From assembly GCF_000203935.1 (NCBI RefSeq), contig NC_008577.1:4526001-4590000 (forward strand): a stretch of 64,000 bases of DNA, written 5' to 3'. Below are positions 36,861-45,100 of the stretch, in pieces (the first letter of the stretch is position 1; the number at the start of each line of letters is the position of its first letter). The position numbers and the translations under genes were made by a program. Source of the DNA: Shewanella sp. ANA-3 (GTDB taxonomy: Bacteria > Pseudomonadota > Gammaproteobacteria > Enterobacterales > Shewanellaceae). Under the pieces are notes generated by a model. The model did not search any database. It was not told where the DNA came from and saw only the letters and a list, made by a program, of their open reading frames with translations.

Positions 36861-37577
36861 CTAGCCGAGTAATGAGATTAGCTTCTGCTGTAGCTCATGG
36901 TGGGAGGCGACTTGAAAGTGCGGGCGAATACCTGCGGGGGCAGCGTGTCCATGGACGTTATACCAACAGGTGTGGAATCCCGCATTGATGCCGCCTTGAA
37001 TGTCTGAATGTGGGTTATCACCCACCATTAACACTTGTTCGCGCGCAGGCTGGCCCATCAACTCAAGGGCGTATTCAAAGATACCGACATCGGGTTTTGC
37101 GATGCCCACTTTTTCTGAAATCACTAAAATATCAAAATGATGCTGTAAACCAGTACGCTCTAAACGCACTGTCTGCAACTCGGTAAAGCCATTGGTGATG
37201 ATCCCCATTTTGGCTTTTCCCTGCAGCGCGGCCAGTAATTCACGGGCACCGGGCAAGGGCGCACAAATCTCTGCCATAGCCGTTAAAAATGCACTGTTTA
37301 GGGTTTGAGGGGTCACAGCAAGCTTTGCCGCCCAAGGCTCGAAGCGTATGGTTTGCAGTTCGGCGGCGCTGATCTTGCCATCCTGATACTCAACCCACAG
37401 CGGCTTATTTACACTTTGATATTCATCGAAATCGGCCCGAGTAAAATCGATGCCAAAGCCTGAAAACATCCGCTTCAACCCTTCGAAAGCATCAAAATAA
37501 AATAGGGTTTCATCGGCATCGAAAAGCACCCAAGAGTAAGGTGCGGCCGAAGAATTAATCTGGCTTGAGAACGACAT
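36861..37577 (-). CDS. yjjG: YjjG-type HAD phosphatase (pyrimidine 5'-nucleotidase)
   Basis: 238 residues. HAD motifs: '[10 protein letters not shown]' (Asp20, Asp22), 'GIITNGF' (motif 2), the Lys in '[16 protein letters not shown]' and '[14 protein letters not shown]'. YjjG of E. coli dephosphorylates dUMP, dTMP and non-canonical pyrimidine nucleotides (house-cleaning). The frame opens at 37598; ATG 37577 has AGGAG five bases upstream. It was probably the direct convergent neighbour of yicC before the island came in. Confidence 0.92.
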   Translation of the reverse strand: MSFSSQINSSAAPYSWVLFDADETLFYFDAFEGLKRMFSGFGIDFTRADFDEYQSVNKPLWVEYQDGKISAAELQTIRFEPWAAKLAVTPQTLNSAFLTAMAEICAPLPGARELLAALQGKAKMGIITNGFTELQTVRLERTGLQHHFDILVISEKVGIAKPDVGIFEYALELMGQPAREQVLMVGDNPHSDIQGGINAGFHTCWYNVHGHAAPAGIRPHFQVASHHELQQKLISLLG

Positions 37578-37753
37578 AACACTCCTAATAACAAACAAAA
37601 ATCAAATGCTAAGCATGAAAAAACTATGCGACAACCCTAAAAATAATCAACACAACAGCCAGTCACAACTTGGGATGTTTTTCACATAGCCGAGAATGAC
37701 AAAACAACCCGTTCGCTACAATATGATGAGGTTGAACGGCAATTAACACCATA

Positions 37754-38215
37754 TCACAATGAGCAATTCGCGTGCTTTACCTGCGGCGTAGGTTGTTTCA
37801 CCCGATTAAGGAACACGACACCCGCTAACATCAAACATACTCCAACGAGCGACGCCCAATGCATACCGCTGGCGCTAGATATTATATCCAGCACAACGCC
37901 TGTCAGCATCTGCCCACATATTACGAGCAATGTACAACGCATCACCCCTAACGATGGCAATGCCCAACTATTTAGCACGACAAATAAAGCGCCAATGACT
38001 CCACCAAGGTACAAATACACTGGCGGCTGACCTTGTAGCTGATTTGCGCCACTCTCTAGGCAGATTATCCATGCACTCAAGACTACAAAGCCCACAATAT
38101 GATTACAGCAAGATGCGATTAACGCATGGCTATGTTTTGCCAAGGCACCATTAAAGGTTCGGCTTAAGGCAATTAAACCGCCATTAAGCAGTGCGATAAG
38201 TACCATCAATTCCAT
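37754..38215 (-). CDS. YdcZ/DUF606-type inner-membrane transporter, subunit 2
   Basis: 153 residues with about five hydrophobic helices and the DUF606 patterns 'ALLNGGLIALSRTFNGALAKH' at the start and 'LYLGGVIGALFVVLN' in the middle. Members of this DMT-related family often come as adjacent pairs that may form a heterodimer; the substrate is unknown. It lies 22 bp after the paralogous gene at 38238, so one operon. Confidence 0.8.
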   Translation of the reverse strand: MELMVLIALLNGGLIALSRTFNGALAKHSHALIASCCNHIVGFVVLSAWIICLESGANQLQGQPPVYLYLGGVIGALFVVLNSWALPSLGVMRCTLLVICGQMLTGVVLDIISSASGMHWASLVGVCLMLAGVVFLNRVKQPTPQVKHANCSL

Positions 38216-38237
38216 TCAATTTCCCCTGCTACGCCAG

Positions 38238-38732
38238 CTAATGTGAATAAATCACTAACATGGCTCCCAACAAAATCATTACCATAGCAATGACTTCTGT
38301 GAATCGAATGCGCCGCTTAACGACACCGAAATAACCACAACAGTCGAATATACAGCTCAAGATTAACTGCCCCACAAGCATCAAGGCTAAGGTACCAGCT
38401 AAGGCTAATTCACTGTTGACTGTGACAGCGGCCAACACAACCGTCGCAGCACCAGGAACACCACCTAAATACGCCCACCAAGGTAACCATGATCGACTCG
38501 CATCGGCATTCAAAGTCGACTTGGCTTCCTTACCCACCAGCCTTTTTCTCAGTAAAAACAGCATCAACAATACTGTTATTGCCCCAATACCATGAGCCAT
38601 CCAAGATGCCAAAAGCGGTGAGCTATACATAGCAAGCTGGCTATTGAGCTTAATCATTAATGCCAGTAAAACGCCGGAGCAGAGCGCCACAAAGGACATA
38701 AATAAGGTCAGTTTGTTTGACGTTTGCATCAA
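38238..38732 (-). CDS. YdcZ/DUF606-type inner-membrane transporter, subunit 1
   Basis: 164 residues, about five helices. It has the same patterns as its downstream partner ('GVLLALMIKLNSQLAMYSSP', 'AYLGGVPGAATVVLAA'), so the two are paralogues. First gene of the pair; divergent from a LysR regulator 250 bp away, which may control it. Likely exports or imports a small molecule; nothing in sequence says which. Confidence 0.82.
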   Translation of the reverse strand: MMQTSNKLTLFMSFVALCSGVLLALMIKLNSQLAMYSSPLLASWMAHGIGAITVLLMLFLLRKRLVGKEAKSTLNADASRSWLPWWAYLGGVPGAATVVLAAVTVNSELALAGTLALMLVGQLILSCIFDCCGYFGVVKRRIRFTEVIAMVMILLGAMLVIYSH

Positions 38733-38857
38733 AACAGTCCATCCATTTTTGTTGCAAAATAGTCTACAGTGATAGTTTAGGCCTTATAATCCACCATAAT
38801 AGAAACTTATTGTTGAGCTTTAGCTGACAATCAATGTTGATAATTTCCGCTTTAAGC

Positions 38858-38878
38858 GAGAAGTGAGAAGTGAGAAGC
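38858..38878 (+). repeat. Three 7-bp tandem repeats between ydcZ-like gene and lysR
   Basis: gagaagt, gagaagt, gagaagc in direct tandem. It lies in the 250-bp divergent promoter region, which otherwise shows A/T-rich promoter-like DNA but no clear LysR operator. Confidence 0.6.
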
Positions 38879-38981
38879 AAGTGAGGCTCTAAATCCCCTC
38901 ATACTCAACTTAACGTGATATAAACAAGACCTACAGCCAAGTCTCGGCTGTTACATCATCGTTTGATAAAGGAAGCCCTGC

Positions 38982-39878
38982 ATGGAACATTTCTCCGCCC
39001 TGCCCATTTTCGTCACTGTGGTGGAATGCGGTAGCTTTTCCGCTGCGGGACAAAAACTCGGGCTGAGTAAATCAGCCATCAGCAAACGAATCACACAGTT
39101 GGAGCAACACTTAGGGATTCAACTGTTACAACGCACCACTCGCAGTTTGAGCCTAACGGATGCTGGCGCGCGCTATTTCGAATATATTCGCCCCGCTGTG
39201 CAGCTCACCCAAGAAGGATTAGATGCCATCTCCGAATTGCAGCAAACACCTAAAGGCAATCTGCGAATTTCCGTGCCTATGGTGTTTGGCCGCTTGTATA
39301 TTGCACCTTTAATCGCTGAGTTTTTAAAACGTTACCCCGATATTCAGCTGCAAATGCAAATGGATGATAAGACCACGGATTTAATCGCAGGCGGCTTCGA
39401 TTTAGCCATTCGCATCGGCGAACTGCCCGACTCCAGCCTTATCGCCCGCAAAATTGCCCCTTGTTTGAGCGTGATTTGCGCATCCCCCGCATATCTAGCG
39501 CAGCACGGTTCACCCATGACTCCTAGCGGGTTAACTCAGCACAACTGTTTGTTTTACAGTTACTTTCAAGATGGTGTGGAATGGAGTTTCCACAGTCCCT
39601 ATGGCGTGCAACGTGTTCAACCCAAAGGCAATTATCAGGTGAATAATAGCGATGCTATCCACCAAGCCTGTCTTGATGGCCTTGGTATCGCCAATCTGCC
39701 ACGCTTTATCGTAGAGTCCGACCTACAGGCTGGGCGTTTACAAACGATACTGACTGACTTTCCACTCCCCGAACATGGTATTTATGCTGTGTATCCACAG
39801 CGAAAATACCTCCCAACCAAAGTGACGGTATTGATTGGTTTTTTGATGGAGAAATTGGCGAGTGGCAAGTTTGTATAA
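38982..39878 (+). CDS. LysR-family transcriptional regulator
   Basis: 298 residues. An N-terminal winged helix-turn-helix (about 3-62, 'FSAAGQKLGLSKSAISKRI', 'LEQHLGIQLLQRTTRS') is followed by a substrate-binding domain in two lobes (about 90-295). It belongs to the large CrgA/DsdC-like LysR group. Divergent from the YdcZ-type pair, the classical arrangement for a LysR protein and its target; the effector is unknown. Start ATG 38982 has AAGGAAG upstream. Confidence 0.9.
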   Translation: MEHFSALPIFVTVVECGSFSAAGQKLGLSKSAISKRITQLEQHLGIQLLQRTTRSLSLTDAGARYFEYIRPAVQLTQEGLDAISELQQTPKGNLRISVPMVFGRLYIAPLIAEFLKRYPDIQLQMQMDDKTTDLIAGGFDLAIRIGELPDSSLIARKIAPCLSVICASPAYLAQHGSPMTPSGLTQHNCLFYSYFQDGVEWSFHSPYGVQRVQPKGNYQVNNSDAIHQACLDGLGIANLPRFIVESDLQAGRLQTILTDFPLPEHGIYAVYPQRKYLPTKVTVLIGFLMEKLASGKFV

Positions 39879-39980
39879 ATTTCAAAGTGATAGACAATTT
39901 TGAGTAGTTGGTCTAACTGATTGAAAATCAGCCACTCTCAATGCTACATTAAAGGGCGATTTAATAACCAAGGATGGAGA

Positions 39981-40457
39981 ATGAACCAAGAATCACTTTT
40001 TGAAGATTTACCTGAAGTAGACTCAGGTAAATATGAAGCAAGCATGTTATCCAATCAGAAATTTTGTGATCAAGTAGAACAATCCCTTGTGGCGCTAGGC
40101 TTCCGTGAAGTACAAGGTGTTCCATCTCAAAACGAGTTCCTTAAAAGTGCGCCTTATACAGATATGTATGGTGGGATTCGAAAGGCTGCATTCTTAGTAC
40201 AGCATCAAACACTTGGAGCAGTCCGAATTGAAGCTCACAAGCAAGAGCAAAGCGGTTCTGTCGATCAAAAATTTCCTTTTTTCCTAGAGTCTCTTCGCCT
40301 CGCGCCAGAACACAATTTAGTCATTTTACTAGGTGGGAAAGGCTATAAACAAAAAGCTTTTGACTGGATAAAAACTGCTGCAAGAAATACTCAAGACAAA
40401 CAAATCAAGGTCTTTAGTGACCTTGATGAATTTATTAGTTTTTTCGTTTCAAAATAA
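39981..40457 (+). CDS. Small PD-(D/E)XK nuclease-superfamily-like protein
   Basis: 158 residues. 'FLKSAPYTDMYGG' (Asp) and 'AVRIEAHKQEQSG' (Glu-x-x-Lys) resemble the active site of a PD-(D/E)XK fold, and 'NLVILLGGKGY' a following strand. The ATG at 39981 (GATGGAGA upstream) is preferred over an in-frame start at 39921. Convergent with the nuclease-helicase gene across a shared terminator. May be part of the same defence-like locus, or an independent nuclease. Confidence 0.6.
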   Translation: MNQESLFEDLPEVDSGKYEASMLSNQKFCDQVEQSLVALGFREVQGVPSQNEFLKSAPYTDMYGGIRKAAFLVQHQTLGAVRIEAHKQEQSGSVDQKFPFFLESLRLAPEHNLVILLGGKGYKQKAFDWIKTAARNTQDKQIKVFSDLDEFISFFVSK

Positions 40458-40460
40458 CCA

Positions 40461-40490
40461 AAAGGGTCGAACAATTCCGACCCTTTCTTT
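40461..40490. terminator. Terminator between convergent genes
   Basis: Stem aaagggtcg / cgacccttt (40461-40469, 40478-40486) then CTTTT; the A-rich left flank allows use from the other strand as well. Confidence 0.8.
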
Positions 40491-40492
40491 TA

Positions 40493-42448
40493 CTAAACTT
40501 CACCAATCCCACAATCTATCAAATACTTATAAGTATGATCATAAAAATTGGGATCTCGAGTCTCATCTGATTTATCGCCTTTAGGAACGAATATCACCAT
40601 GCCCTGACGAGCCCGAGTCAACAATACGCGATAAGCATTTTCAAGGTATTTTTGCCGAACTAATTGGCTTCGTTTTTGCCATTTGGTTCCTACAAACTGC
40701 CAATGCTCAAATGCGTGAGCATTGAAACGGTAATCTGCATCCCAAGCCACAACACACCAGTCTAGCTCTAGCCCTTGTACATCAAATTCAGTAGCAACAT
40801 CCTCTAAAAATTCGGCAGAACGAATATCTTCAGCACCACTTAAAAACCACTTAGCGGGGTCTATCTCGTTCTTAACGAAAATACCCTCAGCTTTAAGCCT
40901 AATGCCGTTAGAAGAAGCAAGCAGCCCCATAGACTCATTGGCTCGTTTGTGAAGATTAACCCAAGCTTTGGCTTTAGCTATATCCCGAGTGACTTTGATA
41001 GGGTAGACATGCTCTAGATCTTTATAAATGCTAACAGCAAGCCCGCATTGCCCAGCAACCAAGTAATGAATAAAACTGGACAACTTTTCAGCACGGAAAG
41101 ATCGCATTGATGTGGCAAGATGTAAGTTAGGTAAGACATTCGCCCTTGAAACCGCATTCAGATCTACGCCTAGCGAAACATACTCACCTGACAATAAAGC
41201 TGTGGAAAAATAGACATCCCAATCTAAGAACTTGGCCTTAAGCGCATCCAACCAACCTGCTAGTCCTGCCTCACCTTTATTAATCTCCTGTCCACCACCT
41301 ACTAGCGCAATAATAAACGCCCAGTCTTGACGACGGTCCATTACTTCGATGAGAAATTCAGGCTCTGATTTATCAAAGTCGACAATACCTCGCTTACGGC
41401 GCATAAAATCGCTTGCCTGCTCTTTATCCCACGCCCGTTGAGCCTCATCAAATATGGCCACTTTTTCAGGCGGCACGCCACCATGCAGGTATTCATCCCT
41501 AAAGCGATGGATATTTTGAATAAATGATTCAGTCTCCTTTCTGGTTGCACTGATAGAATCACCAGTTCTGGACGATCTATCCCTAGCTAAGGCTTCCTGT
41601 AATACCGCCACCAAGGGGCCATTACCACTGAGGAAAACAGAATACTCATTCTCTTCCCTGTTTGCGTGAATACTCGCAATATTAAGCCCCACAAGGGTTT
41701 TACCCGCCCCCGGAACGCCGGTAACGAAACAAATTATTTTTCGCTTATTGATCCGAGCATTGTGAATCAACTGAAGTAATTGCAGGCTCGTTTGCCCAAG
41801 ATTTTGAGTATCCGCTTCACTACGAGCAATATCTTCAACATTGTGCGACGCATACAGAGCTTGTGCCGCTTCGATAATGGTTGGCGTCGGTAAATAACCA
41901 GAATCAGCCCACAAATTGGGATCAAAAGTAGGTTGATTCAACTGTTCAGCAATTAGGCGCATTCTTGAAAATAATTCATCGGGAGAAATGCACAAGGTCG
42001 AAGCAACATTATCGCCTGCGAATATTGGATCTTTCGATTGGCTGGTCGCTTTGGTGGCGACCAGCAGAGGGACTAGATATTTATCATGGCTACCTAGATG
42101 AAAGTTCTTTAAATCTAAGGCATATCCATGAGCCTGCCTCATATCGGCAGCGGTAAATACTGTTGCGCCAACTTTAAACTCTACTACAAAAACAATCCCT
42201 TTAAATATCATCACGACATCAGCACGTCGTCCCATTCGTGGGATCATAAACTCAATGAAAATATGCCCTTCTTGCTCAACACTCTCGGTCAAGGAGCGTT
42301 TGAGAACTTCAATTTCAGTCAACCAAGCGCGAGTTTGTGAATACAATAAATGCTGAGTATGGAAACGTGATATCTGTCCGGTAATCGCATAGGGCTCTGC
42401 TGATAGAAAATCTTTAAAACTCGCCGAATAAAATGCTCGTTGAGTCAT
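40493..42448 (-). CDS. DUF2075 (Schlafen-like) helicase with an N-terminal nuclease-like domain
   Basis: 651 residues. The N-terminal domain has 'GRRADVVMIF' and 'FVVEFKVG', placing Asp77 and Glu90-x-Lys92 as a PD-(D/E)XK centre. From about 235, an AAA/SF1 helicase-like domain (DUF2075): Walker A 'VTGVPGAGKT', Walker B 'VAIFDEAQRAW' and late 'AYRVLLTRARQGMVIFVP'. Probable role is DNA or RNA unwinding and cleavage. Its ATG overlaps the stop of the upstream controller gene by 4 bp, so the two are co-translated. The arrangement (C protein then effector) mirrors restriction-modification control. Confidence 0.85.
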   Translation of the reverse strand: MTQRAFYSASFKDFLSAEPYAITGQISRFHTQHLLYSQTRAWLTEIEVLKRSLTESVEQEGHIFIEFMIPRMGRRADVVMIFKGIVFVVEFKVGATVFTAADMRQAHGYALDLKNFHLGSHDKYLVPLLVATKATSQSKDPIFAGDNVASTLCISPDELFSRMRLIAEQLNQPTFDPNLWADSGYLPTPTIIEAAQALYASHNVEDIARSEADTQNLGQTSLQLLQLIHNARINKRKIICFVTGVPGAGKTLVGLNIASIHANREENEYSVFLSGNGPLVAVLQEALARDRSSRTGDSISATRKETESFIQNIHRFRDEYLHGGVPPEKVAIFDEAQRAWDKEQASDFMRRKRGIVDFDKSEPEFLIEVMDRRQDWAFIIALVGGGQEINKGEAGLAGWLDALKAKFLDWDVYFSTALLSGEYVSLGVDLNAVSRANVLPNLHLATSMRSFRAEKLSSFIHYLVAGQCGLAVSIYKDLEHVYPIKVTRDIAKAKAWVNLHKRANESMGLLASSNGIRLKAEGIFVKNEIDPAKWFLSGAEDIRSAEFLEDVATEFDVQGLELDWCVVAWDADYRFNAHAFEHWQFVGTKWQKRSQLVRQKYLENAYRVLLTRARQGMVIFVPKGDKSDETRDPNFYDHTYKYLIDCGIGEV

Positions 42449-42675
42449 AATGATCCCTCAACGGTAAAATCTAGAAGTTGTTTCGCGGGAATATCTAAGG
42501 CTTTAGCGAGCTTGAATATATTAATCAAACTCACATTACGCTGACCACGTTCAATGCCGCTGACATATGTTCTGTCCATGTCAGCTTTTAATGCGAGCTG
42601 CTCCTGCGAAAACGATCTCTCAAGTCGCAAACTTTTTAGATGAGTACCAAATGAGGTAAGCAAATGATCTTCCAT
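42445..42675 (-). CDS. Restriction-modification-type controller (C) protein, XRE family
   Basis: 76 residues. The helix-turn-helix 'FSQEQLALKADMDRTYVSGIERGQRN' (about 22-47, read as two adjoining motifs) is close to C.Esp1396I/C.AhdI-type controllers, which share 'DRTYxSGIER'. Size is typical (about 75-85). C proteins activate their own operon and later repress it, delaying the toxic nuclease until the host is protected. A canonical C-box lies 40-68 bp before the start. No methyltransferase gene is adjacent, so the protected target is unknown. Confidence 0.88.
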   Translation of the reverse strand: MEDHLLTSFGTHLKSLRLERSFSQEQLALKADMDRTYVSGIERGQRNVSLINIFKLAKALDIPAKQLLDFTVEGSL

Positions 42676-42714
42676 GAATAATCCTGCTAAGAGTTTTCAT
42701 GATGATCTTTACTT

Positions 42715-42743
42715 GTAGACAATACGTCTACGGACTATAAGTC
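42715..42743 (-). promoter_or_regulatory. C-box operator of the controller gene
   Basis: On the minus strand gacttatagtc (42743-42733) is followed by gtagac-gtatt-gtctac (42731-42715). The first half is the consensus half-box GACTNNNAGTC of C proteins; the second is a perfect 6-bp inverted repeat. Two adjacent dyads, OL then OR, is the layout recognised by two C-protein dimers. Confidence 0.8.
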
Positions 42744-42835
42744 ACATTCAATATCTAGCACATAATGATTTTGGCATAAGATCACACAGGGTAATCACTC
42801 ACAAAATGCAAAATGATTATTGGCGCTGAATCCAT

Positions 42836-43951
42836 CTACTTCCCACTCGGCAATAAGTACCTCGTACTTCGGCCGCCGGCGTCGGCTTTTACTAAAAAGC
42901 CTTGCTCGACCATTTGCGCAAGGTGACGGGTGGCTGTGGCTCGGCTCACCTTAGCGACCTTTTGATACTGGCTACTATTCATTCCTAATTCAAAATCGCC
43001 ATCTAACATCCGATTGAGCACTTTGGCTTGCTCTTGACTCAATAAGGATTGATCGAGATTTTGCCAATACTGCGTTTTCCGAAGAGTCTTGTTCACCTCT
43101 CCCATCGCATTGAGTAAGCAATCATTAAGGGTTTCAAAAAACCATACTAACCAAGGAGTAATATCGACATTACCCCTTTGGGTGGACTCTAAAATGTCAT
43201 AGTAGGCTTGGCGACGGGCCAGAATACTGACCGACATAGCGTAAAAGCGAATTGAGCGTTTTTCCGCTTGCGCCAAAGCTAAATCGGTCAATAAACGCGT
43301 GATGCGCCCATTTCCATCATCAAGGGGGTGTAGAGTCACAAACCAAAGGTGAGTTATCGCCGCGCGGATAAGCGGATCTAAACCCAGATCTTGCCTTGAT
43401 GCATTAAACCATTCAATAAACTGCGAGAGTTCAGCGTCCAACGTCGCTCGAGAGGGTGCCTCAAAATGTACCGTTGGTTTATCAATCCGGCCTGAGACAA
43501 CTTGCATAGGCGTATCGCCACGTAGCACTCCACCAATAACGGGGTTAAAGAGCGTATAACCCTGGGGAAATAACTGTTTATGCCAACCTAATATCCGCTC
43601 AAGGGTTAACTCTGTATCTAAATTTTTTAAGGCATCGAGCATAATGTCAGCCAAACCATCGGTTTGCGCAGTGGTCGGATACGGTTTGTCTTCGGACACA
43701 CCGAGTTTTTTAGCCAAGGATGAGCGCACCGAAGCCGCATTGAGCTTTTCACCTTCAATGGCACTGGAGTGGATAATGTTAGCGAGTAAGGTGTTGAGTG
43801 CCGCCGCTGAGGTTAACTGGCTGTCGTCGTGACTTAGCATTTGCTTGCCGAGCAGTTGGCCCTGATTGAAATATACCTGACGTATCAGGGCATCAACTCT
43901 GCTGATATTCCAATGAAATTTAGGCCAATCGACTTGCTGCCAAATCCACAT
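42836..43951 (-). CDS. Fic-domain AMPylase-like protein with N-terminal inhibitory motif
   Basis: 371 residues. An N-terminal DUF4172-like region ('WIWQQVDWPKFHWN') is followed by an inhibitory helix motif 'SSAIEGE' (about 57-63, S-x-x-x-E-G), the Fic core 'HPLDDGNGRITRLL' (about 208-221, HPFx(D/E)GNGR with Leu for Phe), then a winged helix ('VSRATATRHLAQMVEQGFL', about 335-353). It is expected to transfer AMP to a protein target when the inhibitory Glu is displaced. The DNA-binding tail and promoter repeats suggest autoregulation. Confidence 0.9.
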   Translation of the reverse strand: MWIWQQVDWPKFHWNISRVDALIRQVYFNQGQLLGKQMLSHDDSQLTSAAALNTLLANIIHSSAIEGEKLNAASVRSSLAKKLGVSEDKPYPTTAQTDGLADIMLDALKNLDTELTLERILGWHKQLFPQGYTLFNPVIGGVLRGDTPMQVVSGRIDKPTVHFEAPSRATLDAELSQFIEWFNASRQDLGLDPLIRAAITHLWFVTLHPLDDGNGRITRLLTDLALAQAEKRSIRFYAMSVSILARRQAYYDILESTQRGNVDITPWLVWFFETLNDCLLNAMGEVNKTLRKTQYWQNLDQSLLSQEQAKVLNRMLDGDFELGMNSSQYQKVAKVSRATATRHLAQMVEQGFLVKADAGGRSTRYLLPSGK

Positions 43952-43961
43952 ATCTTACCCC

Positions 43962-44029
43962 ATGAGTCAAATAACAAGCCTATTCTACTCACACAATGAG
44001 TCAATTAACAAACCTATTTGCCTCACAAG
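43962..44029 (-). repeat. Two tandem 34-bp imperfect repeats in the fic promoter
   Basis: Units 43962-43995 and 43996-44029 match at 27 of 34 positions; each begins atgagtcaa and contains taacaa and cctatt. They end 11 bp before the Fic start codon. On the minus strand they cover TTGTTA and TAGAAT, plausible -35/-10 elements 18 bp apart. Confidence 0.65.
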
Positions 44030-44214
44030 ACGAGGCAAATAATATCAACAATCGCCTCACCTTGCCAAAATGCTTCTAGCATAAAGGGATTAAGGGATTT
44101 ATGCTGTTGATTGCCTCTACAAAGCAATACCGACGCAACGCCAGCTTTGCGCTGCCAAAACCGACTCACTGCGATATACTGCCAACGTTGATAAAACACT
44201 AATGCTAAACCCAA
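44023..44214 (-). CDS. Short doubtful ORF (63 aa), perhaps a remnant or repeat
   Basis: Encodes 'MGLALVFYQRWQYIAV...' with several Trp, Cys and Arg residues and no domain. It might be a short lineage-specific dispersed sequence rather than a gene. No ribosome binding site can be assigned with confidence. Reported because it is the only open frame in a 310-bp gap. Confidence 0.25.
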   Translation of the reverse strand: MGLALVFYQRWQYIAVSRFWQRKAGVASVLLCRGNQQHKSLNPFMLEAFWQGEAIVDIICLVL

Positions 44215-44261
44215 TTAACACACCATCACGACCACGCTGACAAGAATGCTGAGCCCAATCC

Positions 44262-45080
44262 ATGCCTGTTAACCCAACTATTGCCACCCTTCCCGATTCT
44301 CAAGGGCATAACCATAGTGAAGATGTGCAGAGCAATCAGCCACAGTGCGATTCGACTAAACCAAATGAAATTAGGCCAAATGCAATTAAGCCAAGCGCAA
44401 TCGAGCCAAATGCAATTAAGCAAGAATCGGTGGTTGCCGAGCAAAAACAGAAGGTTATTTTTATCGGCTTGCCCCGAACAGGGACGACGAGCGTGAGTGT
44501 GGCGCTATTGGAGCAAGGCTTAAAAGTGGCGCATATGGCGTTTACCAAAGAAGCCTTTATGCAAGCTGATGCGATTTCAGATGCACCTTGTTTTAGTGAT
44601 TTCAAGCAGTTAGATAAACTTTTCCCAGAAGCCAAGTTTGTCTATATTGACCGCGAGTTAGACTCTTGGGTGCCGTCGATGCAGATGTTACTCAGCCGAA
44701 TGCTGCCACATTTGGACGCCAAAACCGGCCGATTCCACCCAATCATGAAGCGCAGTTTTCGCCATAGCTTTGGTGTTGGTTTGATTGAAAACCCGCAAGA
44801 TGAACAACATCTTATCGATTGCTATCAGCGCCATAAAACAGAGGTATTGGACTACTTTACGGGTAGACACGACTTCCTCAGTATCGATGTCAGCCGCCAA
44901 GGCGCCCTCGGCCAGTTATTAGCATTTATGGGATTAGCCAGCGCCGCAAACCAACAGAACTTTCCTAAACTCAATGTCGGCCGCAATGTCGCCAGTTGGG
45001 ATGAATATAAACACCCGAATAAGATAAGCGCTAATGCCTCGGGGCCTGAAAAACGTAAGTTCTTCGATTATAAGCTTTAA
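44262..45080 (+). CDS. Sulfotransferase-family-like protein with an N-terminal repeat region
   Basis: 272 residues. The first 60 residues are a low-complexity linker including a pentapeptide repeated four times (P-N-E-I-R, P-N-A-I-K, P-S-A-I-E, P-N-A-I-K; residues 34-53). The core follows with the PAPS-binding loop 'FIGLPRTGTTSVS' (about 67-79) and 'FVYIDRELDSWVPSMQ'. Such proteins transfer sulfate from PAPS, but a P-loop kinase-like role is possible; the substrate is unknown. Minus-strand frames over the repeats are shadows. Divergent from fic. Confidence 0.75.
   Translation: MPVNPTIATLPDSQGHNHSEDVQSNQPQCDSTKPNEIRPNAIKPSAIEPNAIKQESVVAEQKQKVIFIGLPRTGTTSVSVALLEQGLKVAHMAFTKEAFMQADAISDAPCFSDFKQLDKLFPEAKFVYIDRELDSWVPSMQMLLSRMLPHLDAKTGRFHPIMKRSFRHSFGVGLIENPQDEQHLIDCYQRHKTEVLDYFTGRHDFLSIDVSRQGALGQLLAFMGLASAANQQNFPKLNVGRNVASWDEYKHPNKISANASGPEKRKFFDYKL
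44361..44420 (+). repeat. 15-bp x 4 coding minisatellite
   Basis: Four adjoining 15-bp units start at 44361, 44376, 44391 and 44406, e.g. ccaaatgcaattaag; the second and fourth are identical. The period is divisible by three, so changes in copy number keep the frame. Confidence 0.85.
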
Positions 45081-45100
45081 CACCCTAACGGATAGTAAAG

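Larger units (their letters stand above)
43952..44261. other. Intergenic region fic / sulfotransferase-like gene (310 bp)
   Basis: Holds the fic promoter repeats near 43962-44029 and one short open frame on the minus strand (44023-44214); nothing else is recognised. Confidence 0.6.

Noticed and set aside
44226-44635. Minus-strand frames over the sulfotransferase-like gene with ALGLIAFGLISFGL-type repeats
   Set aside because: They are the complement of the 15-bp coding minisatellite, have no start signal and vanish outside it; shadow reading.
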